The notes under the pieces are model-generated. The model was not told the origin of the DNA. It made no database searches and was given only the letters and a program-made list of their open reading frames with translations. Below are positions 43,306 through 53,259 of a stretch of 64,000 nucleotides of DNA, in pieces. Origin of the DNA: Luteimonas terrae (lineage in GTDB: Bacteria > Pseudomonadota > Gammaproteobacteria > Xanthomonadales > Xanthomonadaceae). Location: assembly GCF_004358165.1 (NCBI RefSeq), contig NZ_SMTG01000003.1:90415-154414 (forward strand), written 5' to 3'. The translations under genes were made by a program, and so were the position numbers. The first letter of the stretch is position 1, and every line of letters begins with the position of its first letter.

Positions 43306-45326
43306 GGGCGCACCTCCGCCGGTGGCAAGCCGGGGAACTGCCCGTTGGCATCGCGCGGCGCAGTGCGCACGCCGGCGACCACCGCGGCAAACGACGGCTC
43401 GGGCGCGAGCGCGGCCGTGGCGTCGGGCACCGTGGCCGCGACCGCGGCCGGCGCGCCGGTGGCGGCATCGATCTCCACCTCCGGCATCTTGCCCAGCAGC
43501 CAGGCATCGAAGATGCGCCGCGCGATCGGCGCAGCGGTGCTGCCACCGTAGCCGCCGTGCTCGACGGTGATCGCGAGTGCGATCGTCGGATTCTCGGCCG
43601 GCGCATAGCCGACGAACAGCGCCTGGTGGCGCAGGTGATACGGCAGGTTGCGCGGGTCCATGCTCGCGCTGCCGCGACGGCTGACGCGCTGCGCGGTGCC
43701 GGTCTTGCCGGCCATGCGGTACTCGGCGCCGATCGCCATGCGCGTGCCGGTGCCGCGGCCGTGGATCGTGGTGATCATGCCTTCCTGCACCGCGCGCAGA
43801 TGCGCGGGGTTGTCGGTAATCGCGGTCGGCGCCGGGCGCGGCACCGCGGTCCATTCGGCGTCGAAGCCGTCGCGGCGCTCGGCGGCCAGATGCAGCGTGT
43901 TGAGCCGGCCGCCGTTGGCGATCGCCGCGGTGCCACGCGCAAGCTGCAGCGCGGTCGCCACCCAGTAGCCCTGGCCGATGCCGGCGATGACGGTCTCGCC
44001 CGCGTACCAGGGCTCGCGCGAGCGCTGCGCCTTGAAGCGCGGCGACGGCACCACGCCGGCGTTCTCGCCCAGCAGGTCGATGCCGGTCGGCTGGCCGAAG
44101 CCGTAGCGCGTCATGTACTGGTCGAAGCGCTCGATGCCCATCTCGTAGGCGAGCTGGTAGTAGTAGTAGTTGATCGACCGGGCGATCGAATCGCGCAGGT
44201 CGGTCCAGCCAGCGCCGCGCGCGGCATCGCGATAACCGCGGCGCTGGCCGGGAATGAAGAACTCGCCGGTCGAAAACACCCGCGATTCGGGCGTGCGCAG
44301 CCCGCTGTCCACGCCGGCCAGCGCGACCAGCGGCTTGATCGTCGAACCGGGCGGCCCGCCACCGAGTACGTTGCGGTTGAACAGCGGACGTGCCGGATCG
44401 TCCATCAGCCGGCGGTAGTCGGTGTGCGAGATGCCGTTGACGAACAGGTTCGCATCGAAGCTCGGCAGGCTGACCATGCCGAGGATGTTGCCGGTCGCCG
44501 GATCCACCGCCACGGCAGAGCCGTGCAGGCCGCCGAAGGCCAGCACCATCGCCTGCTGCAGATCGGCGTCCACGCTCAGACGCAGATCGGTGCCGGCCGT
44601 CGCGGGTACCAGGCCGAGGCGACGCAGCGCGCGGCCTTCCACGTTGGTCTCGACCTGCTCGTAGCCGATCTTGCCGCGCAGTTGCTCGTCGTAATACCGT
44701 TCCAGTCCGGTGCGGCCGGTCTGCGGATACAGCAGATGCGCCTGGCCGTAGCGCGCGACGTCGCTTTCATCGGTGCGACCGACGTAACCGACCACGTGCG
44801 CGAACAGATCGCCGTAGGGGTAGTAGCGGTTGAGATACGGCACCACCTCGACGCCGGGGAAACGCCAGCGGTCGAGCGCGAAGCGCGCCATCTCGTCTTC
44901 GCTGATGCGCAGCTTGAGCGTGATCGCGCGGAACCCGCGCTGGCCGCGGCGCTCGCGGTCGAAGCGTTCGATATCGTCGGGCGACAGCGCGATGATCCGC
45001 GACAGTTCAGTGATCAGGCGCCGCGTGTCGCCGGCTTCCTCGGGCGTGACTTCGAGGCGGTAGGCCTGCTCGTTCTCGGCGAGGATGCGGCCCTTGCGGT
45101 CGAGGATCAGCCCGCGCCCGGGCACCACCGGGCGCGGCTTGATGCGGTTGGCCTCCGAGCGCTTGGCGTAGATGTCGTGGTCGACGACCTGCAGCTTGAA
45201 GTACCAGCCCGCCAGCACACCCAGCGCGATCACCACCGCGCCGAAGCCGATCAGCGCACGCGTGCGGAACGCAGCCGCTTCGGTGGCGTTGTTGCGGATG
45301 TCGGGACGGCGCCCGCGCCTGGCCAT
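43302..45326 (-). CDS. mrdA: Penicillin-binding protein 2 (elongation transpeptidase)
   Basis: 674 residues. One transmembrane helix (about 25-45), a pedestal/dimerisation domain, and a transpeptidase domain with SxxK in GPPGSTIKP, and KTG in GKTGTAQ. It crosslinks new wall as the partner of RodA, encoded next. The C-terminus after about 610 is Ala/Pro-rich. Sits 14 bases after mreD. Confidence 0.95.
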   Translation of the reverse strand: MARRGRRPDIRNNATEAAAFRTRALIGFGAVVIALGVLAGWYFKLQVVDHDIYAKRSEANRIKPRPVVPGRGLILDRKGRILAENEQAYRLEVTPEEAGDTRRLITELSRIIALSPDDIERFDRERRGQRGFRAITLKLRISEDEMARFALDRWRFPGVEVVPYLNRYYPYGDLFAHVVGYVGRTDESDVARYGQAHLLYPQTGRTGLERYYDEQLRGKIGYEQVETNVEGRALRRLGLVPATAGTDLRLSVDADLQQAMVLAFGGLHGSAVAVDPATGNILGMVSLPSFDANLFVNGISHTDYRRLMDDPARPLFNRNVLGGGPPGSTIKPLVALAGVDSGLRTPESRVFSTGEFFIPGQRRGYRDAARGAGWTDLRDSIARSINYYYYQLAYEMGIERFDQYMTRYGFGQPTGIDLLGENAGVVPSPRFKAQRSREPWYAGETVIAGIGQGYWVATALQLARGTAAIANGGRLNTLHLAAERRDGFDAEWTAVPRPAPTAITDNPAHLRAVQEGMITTIHGRGTGTRMAIGAEYRMAGKTGTAQRVSRRGSASMDPRNLPYHLRHQALFVGYAPAENPTIALAITVEHGGYGGSTAAPIARRIFDAWLLGKMPEVEIDAATGAPAAVAATVPDATAALAPEPSFAAVVAGVRTAPRDANGQFPGLPPAEVRP

Positions 45327-45340
45327 GCGTCAGGCCACGC

Positions 45341-45820
45341 TCAGGACTTGCGCCCGAAGCGCAGCGCGTCCATCACCAGATACAGCGGCGCCCACAGCAG
45401 CATGCCGATCACCGGCGCGATCCAGTAACTCCACGGCAGCTGCGGCACGCCCAGCGCGAAATGGATCGCCGCACTGATGATGCGGTCGTTGAGCAGCAGG
45501 CCGCCCATCGCCAGCGCCTGCTGGGTGACCGGGAAGAAGCGCAGTTGCGAGCGGAAGCGCTGCAGGATGAAGGCCATCATGACCAGCCGCAGCGCCTGTT
45601 CGCCGAGCAGGCCGCCGAAAGCGAGATCGGCGACCAGGCCCATCGCGAACGCGAAACCCAGGCCGGCGCGGTCGGGATCCTCGATCACCCAGTACGCGAC
45701 CACCAGCGCCAACCAGAACGGCCGGAACGGCTGGAGACCCGGCGGCAACGGCAACAGACCCAGCAGCAGCGCGATGAAGATGCTGAGCGGCAGGATCCAG
45801 GGATTGCGCTTGCGGCTCAT
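45341..45820 (-). CDS. mreD: Rod shape-determining protein MreD
   Basis: 159 residues with about five transmembrane helices. NPWILPLSIFIALLLGLLPLP and the GLVADLAFGGLLGEQAL block fit MreD. It links MreB filaments and MreC to the membrane elongation machinery. Start overlaps the mreC stop (ATGA). Confidence 0.92.
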   Translation of the reverse strand: MSRKRNPWILPLSIFIALLLGLLPLPPGLQPFRPFWLALVVAYWVIEDPDRAGLGFAFAMGLVADLAFGGLLGEQALRLVMMAFILQRFRSQLRFFPVTQQALAMGGLLLNDRIISAAIHFALGVPQLPWSYWIAPVIGMLLWAPLYLVMDALRFGRKS

Positions 45821-46881
45821 CGCGTCGGCGCCTGCGTCGGTGCCGGTGGCGTGGGCGCGGGTGCCTGCGTGGCGGGCGACGGCGCGGGCGTTTCACCGGC
45901 GGCAGGTGTCGTGGCATCGGCGGGCTGGCCGTCGGCAGGCGCGTCCTCCGGCGGCGTGCCGGCAGCGTCCGCCTCGGCCTGCGCGCGCGCGGCGGCCTCG
46001 CGTTCGGCGGCCGCGGCTTCGAGATCGGCGGTCGTGACCGGCACCACGACGTCGCGCAGCAGCAGCACGTCGCGGCCGCGGTCGAGCTGGGCGGCGGGTT
46101 CGAGATCGCCGGTCAGGAAGGCGCGGCTGTCGTCGGGCTGCAGCTCGGTGATCGTGCCGACCGGGAACCCCGGCGGAAAGCGCCCGCCCAGACCCGACGT
46201 CACCAGCGTGTCGCCCACTTCCACGTCGGCCGACAGCGGGATGTTGCGCAGCGCCAGGTGGTCGGCGCGGCCGCTGCCGTAGGCGACCAGCCGCACGCCG
46301 TTGCGGGCGATGATCACCGGCACCGCATGCTCCAGATCGGTCACCAGCAGCACGGTCGAGGTCAGCGGCGTGACGCTGATGACTTGGCCCAGCAGGCCGC
46401 CGGCATCGATGACGCTCTGGCCCACGCGCACGCCGTTGCGGCTGCCGGCATCGAGCAGCAGCCGCTGGCGCGTGGGGTCCTGGTCGACGTCGAGGATCGG
46501 CGCCAGCTGCACGTCGAGGCTGCCCTGCTCCACCGCGCCCAGCAGCGCACGCAGCCGCGCGTTCTCGACCGCTTCCACGCGCAGACGCGCCTGGCCGGCG
46601 TTGAGCACCAGCAGTTCGTTGCGCAGGCGCCGGTTGTCGGCGGCCAGCTGGGTGCGCGTGGCGGCATCGTTGCGCATGCTCTCGCCCAGCCGCGACGGCA
46701 AGCCAGCCAGCCACCACAGCGGCTGCATCGCCACGCTGGCCTGCTGGCGGAACTGCGACAGCCAGCCGCCCTGGTGATCGCTGACCACCAGCGCACACGA
46801 CAGCGCGAGATAGGCGAGCAGACGCAGCGTGCCCGCGACATCGCCGGGCCTGGGCGCGGGAGAGCTGGCGTAGGAGGACAT
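45817..46881 (-). CDS. mreC: Rod shape-determining protein MreC
   Basis: 354 residues. One transmembrane helix (about 17-35), a coiled coil (about 70-110), then the MreC beta domain to about 270. The C-terminal ~80 residues are a Glu/Ala and then Pro/Thr-rich tail that is longer than in E. coli. It activates PBP2 in the periplasm. It follows mreB with a 228-base gap that contains a family B repeat. Confidence 0.93.
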   Translation of the reverse strand: MSSYASSPAPRPGDVAGTLRLLAYLALSCALVVSDHQGGWLSQFRQQASVAMQPLWWLAGLPSRLGESMRNDAATRTQLAADNRRLRNELLVLNAGQARLRVEAVENARLRALLGAVEQGSLDVQLAPILDVDQDPTRQRLLLDAGSRNGVRVGQSVIDAGGLLGQVISVTPLTSTVLLVTDLEHAVPVIIARNGVRLVAYGSGRADHLALRNIPLSADVEVGDTLVTSGLGGRFPPGFPVGTITELQPDDSRAFLTGDLEPAAQLDRGRDVLLLRDVVVPVTTADLEAAAAEREAAARAQAEADAAGTPPEDAPADGQPADATTPAAGETPAPSPATQAPAPTPPAPTQAPTR

Positions 46882-46940
46882 CAGGGATGGTCGCTCGGGG
46901 TCATGTCAGCGGCAAGCCCACGCATCGTGCAAGCCCTTCG

Positions 46941-47025
46941 CCGTCGCCCCAGCGGAAGCTGGGGCCCATTTTGATCTTGGCGCAGGCCCCGAAAATGGAT
47001 CCCAACTTGCGTTGGGATGACGGGG
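46941..47025. repeat. Family B palindromic repeat between mreB and mreC
   Basis: CCGTCGCCCCAGCGGAAGCTGGGGCCCATTTT-type hairpin faces AAAATGGATCCCAACTTGCGTTGGGATGACGG. It is inside the mre operon, so it would be transcribed as a stable hairpin between two essential genes whose products are needed in very different amounts. Confidence 0.88.
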
Positions 47026-47109
47026 CCAGAGGCTCGACGCGGTCACTCCAGATCGAACAACCGCAAACGGCGAACACCGGAAAACCCACTCCGATCGCCG
47101 TCGCCCCCA

Positions 47110-48171
<1,062 letters not shown>

Positions 48172-48372
48172 TTAGGGGGCGAAACGAAGCACGCTAGCCT
48201 AGCAAAAAAGCCGCCCCCTCGCGGCCCCGGAGCACCCCGTATTGCGCGCCGGTTCCGCATCTGCGACGCGCCCGCGGCGGGCGCGGAACGGGCTTCCAGC
48301 GCGCCCCGTCGCTGGCCTCCTCGGGCCCCGGCCGCTAATCTGTGCGGCCGATACCGACCGAGTTTCTGCCCG

Positions 48373-49323
48373 ATGTCTGCACTGATCTGCGGCTCCCTGG
48401 CCTACGACACCATCATGGTGTTCCCCGACCAGTTCAAGAACCACATCCTGCCGGACAAGGTGCACATCCTGAACGTGTCGTTCCTGGTGCCGCGGATGCG
48501 CCGCGAATTCGGCGGCTGCGCGGGCAACATCGCCTACAACCTGAAACTGCTGGGCGGCGATCCGATTCCGATGGGTACCGTGGGCCAGGACTTCGGTCCT
48601 TACCGCGAATGGTTCGAAGAACACGGCATCAACCTGTCGCAGGTCCGCGAGATCCCCGACCTGTTCACGCCGCAGGCCTTCATCACCACCGATCTGGACA
48701 ACAACCAGATCACCGCCTTCCACCCGGGCGCGATGATGCGCAGCCACGAGAACCACGTGAAGGACGTGCCGGGCGTGACCATCGGCCTCGTCGGCCCGGA
48801 CGGTCGTGAAGGCATGCTGCAGAACGCGAAGGAGTTCCACGAAGGCGGCGTCCCCTTCATCTTCGACCCCGGCCAAGCCATGCCGCTGTTCAACGGCGAG
48901 GAACTGCGCGACTTCATCGAGCTGGCCGACTACGTCGTCGTCAACGATTACGAGTCCAACCTGCTGCAGGAACGCACTGGCTGGGACGAGAAGACCATCG
49001 CCGGCAAGGTCACCGCCTACATCTGCACCCGCGGCCCCAAGGGCGTCGTCATCCACGCCGAAGGCCAGACCCACGACATCCCGCCGGCGCACGAGCGCCG
49101 TGTCACCGACCCGACCGGCTGCGGCGACGCCTTCCGCGCCGGCCTGCTGTTCGGCATCGAAAAGCGCTGCGACTGGCTGACCATCGGCCGCATCGGCAAC
49201 CTGATGGGCGCACTGAAGGTCGAGCACCCCGGCACGCAGAACCAGCGTTTCGACTACGCCGAATTCTCGCTGCAGTTCCGGCAGCAGTTCGGGTATGCGT
49301 TGGAGAGCAAGACGGCGGGCTAA
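48373..49323 (+). CDS. PfkB-family carbohydrate/nucleoside kinase (probable adenosine kinase)
   Basis: 316 residues. The N-terminal FGGCAGNIAYNLKLLGG and C-terminal DPTGCGDAFRAGLL are the two PfkB signatures; Asp in the latter is the catalytic base. Overall resemblance is to cytosolic adenosine kinases described from Xanthomonas relatives rather than to ribokinase, but substrate is inferred. A strong terminator follows 27 bases after the stop, closing off the transcription unit before the foreign island. Confidence 0.82.
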   Translation: MSALICGSLAYDTIMVFPDQFKNHILPDKVHILNVSFLVPRMRREFGGCAGNIAYNLKLLGGDPIPMGTVGQDFGPYREWFEEHGINLSQVREIPDLFTPQAFITTDLDNNQITAFHPGAMMRSHENHVKDVPGVTIGLVGPDGREGMLQNAKEFHEGGVPFIFDPGQAMPLFNGEELRDFIELADYVVVNDYESNLLQERTGWDEKTIAGKVTAYICTRGPKGVVIHAEGQTHDIPPAHERRVTDPTGCGDAFRAGLLFGIEKRCDWLTIGRIGNLMGALKVEHPGTQNQRFDYAEFSLQFRQQFGYALESKTAG

Positions 49324-49350
49324 CTTGCGCCGCATCGGCAATTGGAAGAC

Positions 49351-49384
49351 ACGGGGCGCCCTCTTGGGCGCCCCGTTTCGTTTT
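49351..49384 (+). terminator. Rho-independent terminator of the PfkB-family kinase
   Basis: ACGGGGCGCCC-TCTT-GGGCGCCCCGT is a perfect 11-bp stem followed by TTCGTTTT. It marks the left edge of the AT-richer island; composition changes immediately after it. Confidence 0.93.
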
Positions 49385-49475
49385 GGAGAAGAATAAAGAC
49401 GTTCAATGCCCCTGATGCCAACGGGCTTGCACGAGAAATTGGAGTCGCTTTACGCCTCAACTTCTTGAAAATCCA

Positions 49476-51218
49476 ATGGACGGACTGATGGCGACCAAGA
49501 ACACATCTATAGACGAGCCGAGCTTAGCTTCTCAACTTAGAACTCAAGGCCTCGTTCGCACTGCCACACTTAACGAATACTGGCGCGCCAGAGAAACCGA
49601 CTCTGCGTTACTCGAAATGCTTTCGCGCTTATTGAAGGCTGCGGACGCGCCATCGATTAATCTCAACATCGAAGACGCACTCGCAGAGTTAGAAGGGACA
49701 CGATTTTTCTCTGTCCAGCACTTCCTTTGCGAGCTCATACCACTTCTGGATGTAGATCAGCTTGAAATACTCAAATTTGCCTCCCGCCTTGTAGACGCGG
49801 GAGGCACTGATATGGCAGCGGGCGCCCCGAGCATCGCACTAGGGGAGTGGACAAAAAGAGCGCCGAATAGACCCCAAGGAATATACGAGACTGCGCGCTC
49901 CGGAGAAGAACACGCGCTTCGCCACCTATCTACCGTCCTCCGAGTAAACGTCGACGTGCAGGAGAGTCTAATCTTCGTGCGGACTGGCGAACATGAAGCA
50001 AAGCTCTCAGCAATCAGAGCCCTAGGCGCTATGGAACTAGGTGATCAGTATGAAGAAGCGCTCCTAACTATCCTTCAAGCGATGCACAACGACGACGAGG
50101 CCATAACCCTTCGATGCCTCGAGGCCGGCTACCGTGCAGCTGACAGGCGAAAGACGCCTGCACCAGCAGATTTCGACAAAGCACTGGATCATTATCTATT
50201 CACTCACAAACCGGCAGCAATACACCTCGCTGCAAACCTTCTGTGGATGCACCTAGAAGGCCTTTCAGAAAATGCTGTTGAGTCATGCCTCAATTCGATT
50301 ACTCATGTCGATCCAAAGAATGCAGGTACGATTTCGCACATTGATCATGCCGCATACCAACTCGTGACCAACGGCCACTCCGGGCGCGTGGCACGGCTAC
50401 TCTCCAATTTGATCGAGCGCTCTGAGGGGCGAATAACCCTAGACTCGTTCGACAGCACCTTCCACGCACTAGAGCGCGATGGGCCCGATACCCTTGGCCA
50501 CACGGTTTTATGCTGGCTGCTCGATGGAGGAAGGCATATCCATAGCAGCGTAGCGAGCAGAATCAGTAGCATTGGGAAAGATTCTGCTCCGTTCTCAATT
50601 GCAGCATCTTCGCTCCCGGAGAGCCCTTCAGACCAAATATTTATCTGCCGCAAATCGATCGGGTGGTTCTATATAGATCCACTGGCGGCGATTACTATTC
50701 CACTGGCAGTACTCAAAGACGGATCGAGAGAGGTCGCGAATGAGGTCTTGAGCCTAATCTACGACCCACTGCTACTAAGCTACGACAGCGCAATCGTCAA
50801 ACATCTTGAGGCCTACATCGCTGATGGACACCCTAACAGCGCCGGCCTCATTGAGATTCTTGCTAAAAAAGATTCGCTTAAGAGTGGAATGGATGGAATT
50901 GAACAATTAGTCGAAATGCAGCCCAGCGAAAGACAGCGCGAGACAGAGCGGATTTATTGGCAAGATGAAGCAGAGAGAGGCTCCGAACAGGCAAGCAGAA
51001 AATCTATCCTTGATGAGCTTTTTACCAAACAGTACTTGCTTTACGGCAACTCATCTTTGACACCAGTGTATGCGGCTGACGGCACAAACAAGCTTACCCG
51101 AACAGAGATGACGTCATTCTCCATATCCTCCGAGCTACCAGCTCTAAACATAGTGGATCCGATAGGAATCGACTACATGCTCATCCAGTTCAGACTCGAG
51201 GAGCGGGAAGTTAAATGA
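49476..51218 (+). CDS. Unrecognised 580-residue protein, first gene of foreign two-gene island
   Basis: No family is recognised. The protein is almost entirely amphipathic helix in appearance, with repeated leucine/alanine-spaced segments between about 165 and 520 that look like HEAT/TPR-type solenoid repeats. There is no signal peptide or membrane segment, so it should be cytoplasmic. A second in-frame ATG at 49488, after GGACGGAC, may be the true start. Composition differs sharply: sample 60-base lines gave 47% and 53% GC, against 60% in the adjacent kinase. The stop overlaps the next start (ATGA), so the two products are probably made together and may form a complex. Confidence 0.8.
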   Translation: MDGLMATKNTSIDEPSLASQLRTQGLVRTATLNEYWRARETDSALLEMLSRLLKAADAPSINLNIEDALAELEGTRFFSVQHFLCELIPLLDVDQLEILKFASRLVDAGGTDMAAGAPSIALGEWTKRAPNRPQGIYETARSGEEHALRHLSTVLRVNVDVQESLIFVRTGEHEAKLSAIRALGAMELGDQYEEALLTILQAMHNDDEAITLRCLEAGYRAADRRKTPAPADFDKALDHYLFTHKPAAIHLAANLLWMHLEGLSENAVESCLNSITHVDPKNAGTISHIDHAAYQLVTNGHSGRVARLLSNLIERSEGRITLDSFDSTFHALERDGPDTLGHTVLCWLLDGGRHIHSSVASRISSIGKDSAPFSIAASSLPESPSDQIFICRKSIGWFYIDPLAAITIPLAVLKDGSREVANEVLSLIYDPLLLSYDSAIVKHLEAYIADGHPNSAGLIEILAKKDSLKSGMDGIEQLVEMQPSERQRETERIYWQDEAERGSEQASRKSILDELFTKQYLLYGNSSLTPVYAADGTNKLTRTEMTSFSISSELPALNIVDPIGIDYMLIQFRLEEREVK

Positions 51219-52900
51219 AGATTGTCGTGATGCACTACTTACGCTCACTTCGCGAGCGCGATGAACTAGACGCGATCCTGCCCTCTCTACTCAGCGAAAG
51301 CGGCTTTGAGGTTATTACTCGCCCCAGACGTGGCACACGACAGGCTGGCGTCGACGTCGCCGCCGTGGGGCCTGATTCGGATCGCGGCGGCGTTACAAGC
51401 CTGTTCCTCTTCAGTATCAAGTCGGGAGACCTGACGCGAGAGCACTGGGACACTGGACAACAGGCCTTACGGCCATCTTTGAATGAAATCCTTGACGACT
51501 ATATTCCGAATCGTATCCCACCCCATCTGGCGAACTTACCCATAGTCATCTGTGTTGGAATGGGCGGCGAGATGCGTGAGGATGTTCGTGCGCAATGGAG
51601 CGGATTCTGTCGGACAAACGAGAGATCCAACATCCATTTCACCGAATGGAATGGGGATAGGATCGCTGACCTTATCCTCAGTGGCGTGCTGCGTTCAGAA
51701 TTGATCGAGGGCGAACACAGAGGGATGTTTCAGAAAGCTCTCGCCATGCTCGATCAGCCCGACGTCGCATACCGTCATTTTCGAAATTTGTTAAACGCCA
51801 TCTTCGTTGATTCAAACAATCATAAAGAGCGAACACGCCAACTACGAAAAGCTTATTTATGCCTTTGGATACTTTTTGTTTGGGCCCGTGACGCTAAAAA
51901 CCTAGAAGCAGCCTATCGCGCCTCTGATCTAGTGCTCCTGCGCAGCTGGCCCTACTGCGACGCCAGCCGCCTCGCGAAGGGATCGATTCAAAATGAAAGA
52001 TCGGCTCATTTCGATCAAGTTTTAAAACTTCATTTAATCATTTCCGAGCTACTTCTTATTGATAAGATTGGCCCCTTCGCGGATAAACGCTACGCTCTTT
52101 CCATGGCGGTAAATTCCCGTAGCGCCGTCGATGTGAACATCGCCCTTTTTGAGACTCTCGGAAGAGTTTCTATTCACGGACTATGGCTGAGCTGTATCAG
52201 CGGCGGCAAGGACAACGAGTTCGCTGATTCGTTAAGGAAGGAAGCAAACAATGCACTTGACATCGCAATTGGGATGATTAACGCAAACCCGGCCCTTGCC
52301 GTTCCTGTTCGCGACGACTTCGCTATCGAACTTGCGCTTTTTATGCGCCTCGCAGACGTTCTCGGACGCCTTCACAACGTCGTCGGTTATATCCGAAATA
52401 CGGCTGACCACCTTTGTCGTGGGCTCAGCATCCGGCGCCACTATCCGACACCAGCCATAGGATATCGTGAAGTCCTATCCCACCCGAAAGACCGTAGCGA
52501 TAGTTATTTTGAGGAGAATACCCGAGCCGGAATTATCTACACCTTCGTCCTTACTTGGCTCGCCATGACGGGGGATCAGGACCGTGCAGAAAGATTGCGT
52601 ACTACGCTCTTAAAGCATGCGCCGCACATGACCCATCAGACTTGGATTCCAGATGATCAAACTGACGAAGTTTTCTGGGCAGGCAACCGTGACCACGGTA
52701 TGTCTGTACCAGGCCTGCCGTGTAAAGACTCACTTCAGGATGTTCTGAATCTTTTGAATCGTGTGATGACCGAGCATCCGCTGCATGAACGAGTGAGCGC
52801 TGTTCGTGCAAACCTAAGCCCAATATTTCTGATGGCATGTCGCCACTACCGCATGCCGGTTCCGGTACACCTCTGGCGAGGTCAGGACCAAGGGGAATAG
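51215..52900 (+). CDS. Putative PD-(D/E)XK (Mrr-like) nuclease-domain protein with helical-repeat C-terminus
   Basis: 561 residues. The N-terminal ~160 residues look like a restriction-endonuclease fold: a first helix with Glu17 and ELDAILPSLLSESGFEV, then AGVDVAAVG with Asp47, then the strand LFLFSIKSGD with Lys69, where Ser67 replaces the usual Glu/Gln of the (D/E)xK pair. A Rossmann-like tail follows (LPIVICVGMG, then IHFTEWNGDRIADLIL), similar in shape to nuclease effector domains of defence proteins. Residues ~170-561 are helical, without Walker motifs. One sampled line was 35% GC. Nuclease activity is a hypothesis; the altered motif could also mean a DNA-binding relic. Confidence 0.78.
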   Translation: MKIVVMHYLRSLRERDELDAILPSLLSESGFEVITRPRRGTRQAGVDVAAVGPDSDRGGVTSLFLFSIKSGDLTREHWDTGQQALRPSLNEILDDYIPNRIPPHLANLPIVICVGMGGEMREDVRAQWSGFCRTNERSNIHFTEWNGDRIADLILSGVLRSELIEGEHRGMFQKALAMLDQPDVAYRHFRNLLNAIFVDSNNHKERTRQLRKAYLCLWILFVWARDAKNLEAAYRASDLVLLRSWPYCDASRLAKGSIQNERSAHFDQVLKLHLIISELLLIDKIGPFADKRYALSMAVNSRSAVDVNIALFETLGRVSIHGLWLSCISGGKDNEFADSLRKEANNALDIAIGMINANPALAVPVRDDFAIELALFMRLADVLGRLHNVVGYIRNTADHLCRGLSIRRHYPTPAIGYREVLSHPKDRSDSYFEENTRAGIIYTFVLTWLAMTGDQDRAERLRTTLLKHAPHMTHQTWIPDDQTDEVFWAGNRDHGMSVPGLPCKDSLQDVLNLLNRVMTEHPLHERVSAVRANLSPIFLMACRHYRMPVPVHLWRGQDQGE

Positions 52901-52936
52901 TGTTTCCAATTTCACCTGCTGAACTCGCTCCGTTAC

Positions 52937-53125
52937 CTATTGCGCTTCATGCTGCGCTCGAGACGCATTGAATCCCGACACCACCTCAGACACCGAGCCT
53001 GCCACCAGTAGCGCCAGCGCCGCGGCCAGCATCAGATTGCGGTTGTGTTTGCGGTAGCCGATGACGAGGGCGACCAGACCGGCGACGAGCAGCAGGACTT
53101 GCAGGATGAGCATCGTGTTCTCCAT
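52937..53125 (-). CDS. Small two-helix membrane protein
   Basis: 62 residues with two hydrophobic segments (about 4-22 and 31-47) separated by a basic turn (YRKHNRN). The size and layout suggest a small inner-membrane protein; no family recognised. The ATG at 53125 lacks a strong ribosome-binding site. GC content returns to the genomic level here, marking the right border of the island. Confidence 0.6.
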   Translation of the reverse strand: MENTMLILQVLLLVAGLVALVIGYRKHNRNLMLAAALALLVAGSVSEVVSGFNASRAQHEAQ

Positions 53126-53207
53126 CTAGGGCGAGCATTCTTGCCGACGGCAAGCGCCTTCTCCAGCCTTCGACTGTGACGCAATTCGGCTTGTGACATC
53201 CGGACGT

Positions 53208-53235
53208 GAAAAGGGCGCCTTTCGGCGCCCTTTTC
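53208..53235. terminator. Bidirectional terminator hairpin
   Basis: GAAAAGGGCGCC-TTTC-GGCGCCCTTTTC is a perfect 12-bp stem with A- and T-runs built into its base, so it can work on either strand. It follows the peptidoglycan hydrolase gene on the minus strand by 25 bases. Confidence 0.88.
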
Positions 53236-53259
53236 GTTTGCAGCTGTCGGAAGCTTCGA

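Noticed and set aside
49406..49468. 20-codon frame just upstream of the island genes
   Set aside because: Too short, no ribosome-binding site, no recognisable sequence; may be leader or remnant but cannot be supported.
49385..52930. Island as a prophage or integrative element
   Set aside because: No integrase, structural gene, tRNA or flanking direct repeat is visible; only two genes differ in composition.
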